From contig OY987226.1 in assembly GCA_963920705.1 (NCBI GenBank), positions 23,507,636 to 23,571,635 on the forward strand: a stretch of DNA of 64,000 nucleotides. The letters run 5' to 3'. Within the stretch, counting starts at the first letter, position 1. The number at the start of each line of letters is the position of its first letter. A program made the translations under genes and the position numbers. The stretch is from Odiellus spinosus (taxonomy: Eukaryota; Arthropoda; Arachnida; Opiliones; Phalangiidae). The notes beneath the pieces were generated by a model. It searched no databases, was not told the DNA's origin, and saw only the letters and a program-made list of their open reading frames with translations. Shown piece after piece: positions 58,901 to 64,000 of this stretch.

Positions 58901-60333
58901 CTTCGCGTTTGGAAGGGTCGCTTCCTGTCTTTATCCGGTAAAATCGTTCTGGTGAATTCTTTAGCCATGTCCACCTTATGGCATGTCTTGCGGTCGTTGT
59001 CGCTCCCCAATCGGTTTGAAGCCTTATTTAGACGCACGGTTTTGGACTTTCTGTGGGGCTCTCGAGCACATTCGGTGGCCTATTCTCTTTTGACACGGCC
59101 CCGTTCGGAAGGGGGCTTTGGGCTGGTCGACTTGAAGGCCAAAACTCTCACCTTCCGGTTTCAGGAATTATGCGAGAACCTGCGGCCGGGACTTCGCGAT
59201 GTAGGGGTTTTGGGTCAATTCTTGCTTAACAATTTTCGCGTGACGACGGATCCGGGGTTCGATATTTTATATTGCGTTTTGCCTGGAGGGTACAGGTCGC
59301 GGCTCTATCCTCGGTATCGCGAACTTTGGGAGGCTTGGACGACTTTCCTCACCTCGCGGGGCCTTCGTCTTCGCAGTCCGGAAGAGCTTATGCGCGTGCC
59401 GCTATTTTTCAATCCGGCAATAGATGTTTCCCGGGTTTCCCCGCGTGCCAGAACACTTTTCTTGTCTCACGGCCTGTTTCGCTTACGCGACTTTGCCTAT
59501 GAAATTATTCCCGGGTTTTGCCGGTCCACAGTCTTGCGGACATTTGTGATTAAGATTCGGGCCAAGTTTCCGTTGCCTGGTTGGATGCGGCGTTCATTGA
59601 ACTTCGGGCCGCGCTACCGGCGTCTTTCACCGTTCGGGTGGATTCGGGGGCGCCGGTGCTTCGTGCCGCGGCCGTTTTGTTGGCTGATGCCAATGACGTG
59701 CCTTGTGACTTCCTCTCGTTGACAAGCAGACAACTTTATACTATCTTTGTTCAGTCCGCCATGGTCGAATCTGTTGGGGAGCATCGGTGGCGCCAGTATT
59801 TTGGCGGGCCCCTTCCCAGGCCTGCTTGGAAGACTTTGACCTCCTTGCCTCTCAGCTCTGACCAACAAGATGTAAACCTAAAAATTGTTCATGGTGTTGT
59901 GTTTACGAATTCTCGGCTGTATTCCATTGGCCTCTCGCCCCACCCAAATTGTGTTTTCTGTCGCACTAGTCCAGAGACCCTGGACCATTTATTGTTTTAT
60001 TGTCCTTTTTCATGTCGGTTATGGTATTTTCTGTTTGTTATGAAGCTTGGGTTTAACTCCAACAGTGCATTTTGTAATTCTTCCCCTTGTAGGGACTCGT
60101 ACATAATTTTTCAAAATAAGTTGCCCAACCCCTTGGACAATGACCGGCGAAAAGTGGTTAATTTTGTCACCTCTTTGTTTAAATGGCTGGTGTTACTATC
60201 TCGCTCCTTTTTATTAGTTCATGAACATATACCATTACTAGTTGTTGAAAAACGTTGTTATGCCATTTTAAAAAAAGAAATTTGTCAGTTACAAAATGCT
60301 ATTTTACCAGGTTTTACGCGTGACGAAATTTAA
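55927..60333 (+). pseudogene. Retrotransposon ORF2 (endonuclease-reverse transcriptase), element 1
   Basis: The ORF2 enzyme nicks target DNA and copies element RNA at the nick. The AP endonuclease begins MVKLVSINVRGLRS, with QETHW, PLVCGDF and, after a one-base shift near 56530, FSDHRGVEL. The insert 57111-57711 splits the region before the RT. RT motifs: GKSPGTDGL, RPITLLNADYKVLAKAL, LLKLDLAKTFDRMSWDFLF, RQGCPLSPLLYVL, VHVDDNTVLV and LGVTVSTDY. Past a second shift near 59575, a C-terminal zinc segment CVFCRTSPETLDHLLFYC follows, and the stop is at 60331. The RT box reads HVDD where F/Y-x-DD is usual. Similarity in order and wording to L1/Tx1 enzymes is strong. Inactive. Confidence 0.9.
57111..57711 (+). 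mobile_element. 601-bp GC-rich retroposon inside ORF2
   Basis: Flanked by the 14-bp direct repeat tgtcgaccacgtgc (57097-57110 and 57712-57725). Removing the insert and one repeat restores the ORF2 frame across VDHV-LLTDPG. The right end is ctgatgatga, a short GAT-type tail; the left end is C-rich. Much more GC-rich than the host. No ORF or tRNA head is recognised. A SINE or a truncated non-LTR end is likely. Confidence 0.75.
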
Positions 60334-60342
60334 GTTGCCTTC

Positions 60343-60375
<33 letters not shown>

Positions 60376-60376
<1 letters not shown>

Positions 60377-60423
60377 AGCTGGCTTCCAAGCAGTTGACCC
60401 GGGTTCGACTCCCGGCCATTGCA
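60376..60423 (+). pseudogene. tRNA-Gly 3' half, split by retrotransposon
   Basis: Target duplication tagctggcttcc followed by the rest of the anticodon arm, the T arm and the acceptor strand to gca. Confidence 0.9.
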
Positions 60424-60495
60424 AAAGCATTTTTTTTTAATAAAAATTGAAGTGAAAGTGCCAACAGTTAGGGTGATATTTCAGCTAAATATCGA

Positions 60496-60567
60496 GCAAT
60501 GGTGGTATGACGGTGAGAATAGCTGCCTTCCAAGCAGTTGACCCGGGTGCGACTCCCGGCCATTGCG
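60496..60567 (+). tRNA. tRNA-Gly(UCC) copy, weakened
   Basis: T loop TGCGA instead of TTCGA; D loop changed. Confidence 0.5.
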
Positions 60568-60637
60568 AAAGGATATTCTTAATAAAAATTGAAGTAAAAG
60601 TACCAAAAGTTAGGGTGATATATCGGACAATAGTTCA

Positions 60638-60709
60638 GCAATGGTGGTATAGCGGTGAGAATAGCTGCCTTCCAAGCAGTTGACCCGGGTTCGACTTCCG
60701 GCCATTGCA
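60638..60709 (+). tRNA. tRNA-Gly(UCC)
   Basis: One T-stem change that keeps a G-T pair; otherwise consensus. Confidence 0.78.
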
Positions 60710-60779
60710 AAAGGAATTTTTTAATAAAAATTGAAGTGAAAGTGCCAACAGTTAGGGTGACATATCATCTACTTATCGA

Positions 60780-60851
60780 GCAATGGTGGTATAGCGGTGA
60801 GAATAGCTGTCTTCCAAGCAGTTGACCTGGGTTCGACTCCCGGCCATTGCA
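60780..60851 (+). tRNA. tRNA-Gly(UCC)
   Basis: Two changes, both wobble-compatible in the stems. Confidence 0.72.
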
Positions 60852-60921
60852 AAAGCAATTTTTTTAAAAAAATTGAAGTGAAAGCGCCAGCAGTTAGGGT
60901 GACATATCATCTTCTTATCGA

Positions 60922-60993
60922 GCAATGGTGGTATAGCGGTGAGAATAGCTGCCTTCCAAGCGGTTGACCCGGGTTCGACTCCCAGCAATTGCA
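60922..60993 (+). pseudogene. tRNA-Gly relic
   Basis: T-stem and acceptor mismatches (cccagcaattgca). Confidence 0.5.
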
Positions 60994-61064
60994 GAAGCAA
61001 TTTTATTAATAAAAATTGAAGTGAAAGTGCCAACAGTTAGGGTGATATTTCAGCAATATATCGA

Positions 61065-61136
61065 GCAAGGGTGGTGTAGCGGTGAGAATAGCTGCCTTCC
61101 AAGCAGATCACCCGGGTTCGACTCACGGATATTGCA
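61065..61136 (+). pseudogene. tRNA-Gly relic
   Basis: Shares the ggatattgca end with the copy at 44597, which suggests exchange between segments. Confidence 0.6.
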
Positions 61137-61206
61137 ATAGGATATTTTTAATAAAAATTGAAGTTAAAGTCAAAACAGTTAGGGTGATATATCAAGCAAT
61201 TATTCA

Positions 61207-61278
61207 GCAATGGTGGTATAGCGGTGAGAATAGCTCCATTCCAAGCAGTTGACACGGGTTCGACTCCCGGCCATTGCG
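61207..61278 (+). pseudogene. tRNA-Gly relic
   Basis: The anticodon stem is broken (gctccattcc) and the T stem has a mismatch. Confidence 0.6.
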
Positions 61279-61349
61279 AAAGGTTTTTTTTTAATAAAAA
61301 TTGAAGTGAAAGTGCCAACAGTTAGGGTGACATATCGTCTAATTATCGA

Positions 61350-61421
61350 GCAATGGTGGTATAGCGGTGAGAGTAGCCGCTTTCCAAGCAGTTGACCCGG
61401 GTTCAACTCCCGGCCATTGCA
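61350..61421 (+). tRNA. tRNA-Gly(UCC) copy, weakened
   Basis: Anticodon-stem mismatch and TTCAA T loop. Confidence 0.5.
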
Positions 61422-61492
61422 AAAGCAATTTTTTTAATAAAAATTGAAGTGAAAGTGCCAATAGTTAGGGTGACATATTATCTACTTATCGA

Positions 61493-61564
61493 GCAATGGT
61501 GGTATAGCGGTGAGAATAGCTGCCTTCCAAGCAGTTGACCAAGGTTCGACTCCCGGCCATTGCT
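61493..61564 (+). pseudogene. tRNA-Gly relic
   Basis: T-stem 5' strand ccaagg is unpaired; the 3' base is changed. Confidence 0.55.
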
Positions 61565-61635
61565 AAAGGATTTTTTTTAATAAAAATTGAAGTGAAAGTG
61601 CCAACAGTTAGGGTGACATATCGTCTAATTATCGA

Positions 61636-61707
61636 GCAATGGTGGTATAGCGGTGAGAGTAGCTGCCTTCCAAGCAGTTGACCCGGGTTCAACTCCCGGC
61701 CATTGCA
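61636..61707 (+). tRNA. tRNA-Gly(UCC)
   Basis: Stems pair; changes are limited to one junction base and the T loop (TTCAA). Confidence 0.72.
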
Positions 61708-61779
61708 AAAGCAATTTTTTTTAATAAAAATTGAAGTGAAAGTGCCAACAGTTAGGGTGACATATCATCTAAATATTCA

Positions 61780-61851
61780 GCAATGGTGGTATAGCGGTGA
61801 GAGTAGCTGCCTTCCAAGCAGTTGACCCGGGTACGACTCCCGGCCATTGCA
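61780..61851 (+). tRNA. tRNA-Gly(UCC) copy
   Basis: Stems pair; T loop TACGA. Confidence 0.6.
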
Positions 61852-61922
61852 AAAGGATTTTTTTTAATAAAAATTGAAGTGAAAGTGCCAACAGTTAGGG
61901 TGACATATCATCTAATAATCGA

Positions 61923-61955
61923 GCAATGGTGGTATAGCGGTGAGGATAGCTGCCT
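61923..61955 (+). pseudogene. tRNA-Gly 5' part, broken by element 2
   Basis: Ends tagctgcct at the base before the anticodon, then element 2 begins. Shares the private gtgagg with the other interrupted unit. Confidence 0.85.
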
Positions 61956-63392
61956 ATTGATTCTCGTTTGTGCTTTTGTCGGGAGCGGTTGGTTTTTCTC
62001 TTCTCTCCGTCCCGCGTAAGTGCTACGTCCCGTCGTTTTTGCGTGTTTTTTCTAATTTTTTTTATCGCATCTGTTTGATTTTTATACGTTTCGGGTACGT
62101 TGTTTTTTTTTTTCGGTGCCCTCCTGGGTCGTTTGACTCGGGATGGAAACTCTCAAACGTTCGGTGTTCGTGGATTTTCCTGGTGGTTTGCCGAAATTTG
62201 ATATTGTAGCCGCTGCGGTTAAGACTGAATATGGTTTGAACGCCGTCTCTTCTATTGTGCCAACTACCGGTGGGTATATCTTAACCTTTTTTGATATTGG
62301 CGATATTGACGATGCTGTGGCCTCTGGTCTGACTGTTGAGGGTACGGTTTTTGCCATCTCTACCGTTACGAATAAAACCATTAATGCTACATTTTTTGAG
62401 TTGCCTGAATACGTATCCGATGACGCTTTGGTTGCTAAGTTGCTGTCCATGGGCTGTGAAATTAAGAGCGCGGTAACCTGGCGGAAGCGGGAGGGATTTT
62501 ATAACGGCATGAGGATGGTCCGTGTCACCCTCCCCGAGGGCAAATCGTCCTTACCTTTCAGTATTCGTGTCCCGGATGCTTTGGGCCGTGAGAACTTCTA
62601 TCGGGTCCGCCACGACTCGCAGGTTACTGTTTGTAACAAGTGTCTCGTCACGGGTCATTTTTACAAGGATTGTCCGCTATTTGTCTGCCGCAAATGCAAT
62701 GAGCAAGGTCATATTATACGCAATTGCCCCCTTTGGAAAATTCGCGCTGCTGAAATGGACTCTGCTCAGGATATGGATGCCCCGGCCAAAGCTTCTGTTG
62801 CCGACAAGCCTCCTCGAGAGTCCGCTGCCCATGACGTCGAGGACTTAACTACCATTGTTTCGTCTCAGCTTCTTGGTGGTTCTTCTATAGCTCCCCATCT
62901 TTCCCGTTCAGGAGTTCCGCCCAACCGTGGGCAGAAACATACCCTTTCGTCCAGCGATACAGAAGTAGTTTCAAAATTGCCATGTATTCATCCTACGGTT
63001 CCTGCGGTGGGTGACCCCCAATTGGTGGGCTCTTTACCAAAACACCCTGGAGACCCACGTTTGCGCTCTTTCTCTCATGCCAGTGAAAGTATTAACACTT
63101 AACATAGGTGGTCTGCGTCAAGTGACGCGGATGCAGGAGTTTATTGTTTGGTCTCGTTCTTATGACGTTTTATTATTGCAAGAGACGCACTGGACTGGCG
63201 TGCATGTGAGTGCTTTTAGGAAACTTTATCCCGGCCACGTATTTGTCGATTTAGATAGTGTTACTGAGTTTTGTGGGGTGGCGATTTGCATTTCTCGTGT
63301 GGTTGACTTTAAAATTGTTAATGTTATACACTCTACGGTCGGTCGGTATATCTTTGTGTCGGGTTTTTTGGATGGGGCCCAGGTGGACTTAG
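61956..63392 (+). mobile_element. Second tRNA-targeted non-LTR retrotransposon, 3' part missing (element 2)
   Basis: Starts in the anticodon loop. Its leader resembles that of element 1 (gcttttgtcgggagcggtt against tttttgctgcgagcggtt). It has a complete ORF1 and the first roughly 100 codons of ORF2, then joins tRNA-array spacer (gttagggtga) at about 63392. No poly(A) tail or target duplication at the 3' side, so it was cut short by deletion or unequal exchange, not by usual 5' truncation. Confidence 0.85.
62143..63102 (+). CDS. Retrotransposon ORF1 (CCHC RNA-binding protein), element 2
   Basis: Intact 319 residues, ATG to TAA. N-terminal KRSVFVDFPGG segment and a TTGGYILTF core that look RRM-like in pattern (inference). 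Two CCHC knuckles follow at about residues 165-195: CNKCLVTGHFYKDC and CRKCNEQGHIIRNC. A Ser/Pro-rich C-terminal tail completes it. It would coat element RNA. ORF2 ATG at 63077 lies inside its last 26 bases in the +1 frame. No defect is seen, unlike the element 1 copy, so it is the best view of the family's ORF1. Confidence 0.88.
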   Translation: METLKRSVFVDFPGGLPKFDIVAAAVKTEYGLNAVSSIVPTTGGYILTFFDIGDIDDAVASGLTVEGTVFAISTVTNKTINATFFELPEYVSDDALVAKLLSMGCEIKSAVTWRKREGFYNGMRMVRVTLPEGKSSLPFSIRVPDALGRENFYRVRHDSQVTVCNKCLVTGHFYKDCPLFVCRKCNEQGHIIRNCPLWKIRAAEMDSAQDMDAPAKASVADKPPRESAAHDVEDLTTIVSSQLLGGSSIAPHLSRSGVPPNRGQKHTLSSSDTEVVSKLPCIHPTVPAVGDPQLVGSLPKHPGDPRLRSFSHASESINT

Positions 63393-63397
63393 GTTAG
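63077..63397 (+). pseudogene. Retrotransposon ORF2 5' fragment (endonuclease), element 2
   Basis: Starts MPVKVLTLNIGGLRQ, with LLQETHWTG and FCGVAICISR, matching the endonuclease start of element 1. Cut at about 63392, where array spacer follows; the last codons to the TAG are spacer. The catalytic second half, the RT and the zinc segment are missing. Confidence 0.85.
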
Positions 63398-63421
63398 GGT
63401 GATATATCGGGCAATTATTCA

Positions 63422-63493
63422 GCAATGGTGGTATTGCGGTGAGAATAGCTGCCTTCCAAGCAGTTGACCAGGGTTCGACTCCCGGCCAATGCA
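63422..63493 (+). pseudogene. tRNA-Gly relic
   Basis: Acceptor mismatch (ccaatgc), T-stem mismatch and D-arm change; anticodon TCC kept. Confidence 0.5.
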
Positions 63494-63563
63494 AAAGGAA
63501 TTTTTTCATAAAAATTTAAGTGAAAGAACCAAAAGTTAGGGTGATATATCAGCTAGTTATTCA

Positions 63564-63635
63564 GCAGTGGTGGTAAAGCGGTGAGAATAGCTGCCTTCCA
63601 AGCAGTTGACACGGGTTCGACTCCCGGCCATTGCA
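63564..63635 (+). tRNA. tRNA-Gly(UCC) copy, weakened
   Basis: One T-stem mismatch and a wobble acceptor pair. Confidence 0.5.
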
Positions 63636-63706
63636 TAAGAATTTTTTTAAATAAAAATTGAAGTGAAAGTGCCAACAGTTAGGGTGACATATCATCTACT
63701 TATCGA

Positions 63707-63778
63707 GCAATGGTGGTATAGCGGTGAGAATAGCTGCCTTCCAAGCTGTTGACCCGGGTTCGACTACCGGGCATTGCA
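63707..63778 (+). pseudogene. tRNA-Gly relic
   Basis: Mismatches in the anticodon, T and acceptor stems. Confidence 0.55.
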
Positions 63779-63850
63779 AAAGGATTTTTTTTTAATAAAA
63801 ATTGAAGTGAAAGTGCCAACAGTTAGGGTGACATATCATCCAATTATCGA

Positions 63851-63922
63851 GCGATGGTGGTTTAGCGGTGAGAATAGCTGCCTTCAAAGCAGTTGACCCG
63901 GGTTCGACTCCCGGCCATTGCA
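63851..63922 (+). tRNA. tRNA-Gly-type copy with UCA anticodon
   Basis: All stems pair (one G-T in the acceptor), but the anticodon at 63884-63886 reads TCA, which would pair with UGA. May be a drifted pseudogene; expression is unknown. Confidence 0.55.
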
Positions 63923-63971
63923 AATGCATTTTTTTTAATAAAAATAGGGTGACATATCGTCTAATAATCGA

Positions 63972-64000
63972 GCAATGGTGGTATAGCGGTGAGAATAGCT
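63972..64000 (+). tRNA. tRNA-Gly, cut by window edge
   Basis: The first 29 bases match the consensus; the rest lies outside the window. Confidence 0.7.

Larger units (their letters stand above)
46626..60375 (+). mobile_element. L1/Tx1-type non-LTR retrotransposon in a tRNA anticodon loop (element 1)
   Basis: The 5' leader begins at 46626. ORF1 is 55031-55949, ORF2 55927-60333, and a run of about 29 A ends the element at 60374. Flanking target duplication tagctggcttcc at 46614-46625 and 60376-60387 includes a G not present in normal copies, which proves the two sides are one split tRNA. The insertion point is immediately 3' of the anticodon. The RT, endonuclease and CCHC proteins fit the L1/Tx1 group. 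The element itself is about 5.0 kb after removing the inserts at about 46731-54912 and 57111-57711. Both ORFs are damaged, so it is inactive. Confidence 0.9.
60376..61955 (+). repeat. Tandem tRNA-Gly array, segment 2
   Basis: Resumes with the duplicated target and the 3' half of the split tRNA (60388-60423), then ten complete-length units and a final partial unit broken at 61955. Same period, strand and spacer as segment 1. Confidence 0.95.
63393..64000 (+). repeat. Tandem tRNA-Gly array, segment 3
   Basis: Starts in spacer, then four full units and a partial unit at the edge. The array continues beyond the window. Confidence 0.93.

Noticed and set aside
62082-62450. 122-codon minus-strand frame
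   Set aside because: Antisense shadow of the intact ORF1 of element 2.

Overview
The window is a stretch of AT-rich eukaryotic nuclear DNA. It contains one complete spliced gene, an ABCG/ABCH-type half transporter at 39570-42425. Most of the rest is layered transposable elements, palindromes, satellite DNA and a tandem tRNA-Gly array. GT-AG introns, pol III-style tRNA genes with T-run terminators, P-element and IS5-like DNA transposons, and non-LTR retrotransposons all point to an invertebrate animal. The ABCH-like transporter and short CCTAA runs favour an arthropod, probably an insect; that placement is inference.

Layout. 1-317 holds a fragment of a transposon-borne C-terminal domain, and 1199-3491 is a large imperfect palindrome whose arms carry a related fragment. 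5583-6700 is an inverted-repeat element. 7653-8592 is a 16-bp minisatellite in three homogenised blocks. 8941-9358 is a TTAA-flanked MITE. 11169-15488 is a P-superfamily element with terminal inverted repeats (TIRs), a 7-bp target duplication, a decayed THAP/transposase gene and a possible convergent second gene. 20172-27975 has two related short coding segments, on either side of a minus-strand locus for a two-part protein of a kind seen in large virus-like mobile elements, plus a tRNA-like hairpin. 31585-36580 is a MITE-like host element containing an inverted pair of IS5/ISL2EU-like transposon copies that form a 1.6-kb-arm palindrome. 39570-42425 is the ABC transporter.

From 43482 to the right edge the sequence is a tandem array of tRNA-Gly(UCC) genes and pseudogenes with a period of about 142 bp. 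It is broken by two related L1/Tx1-type non-LTR retrotransposons, each joined to the anticodon loop of a tRNA copy. The first (46626-60375) has a poly(A) tail and a 12-bp target duplication that carries a diagnostic base. It has itself been invaded by an 8.2-kb complex of foldback elements in its 5' leader and by a 601-bp retroposon in its second ORF. The second (61956-about 63392) keeps its 5' end and an intact CCHC ORF1 but lacks its 3' part.

The most interesting system is this retrotransposon lineage living in a tRNA-Gly array: a multicopy target in which loss of single tRNA copies is likely tolerable, as for R1/R2 in rDNA. Nothing was computed by database search. Family names come from motifs read by eye.
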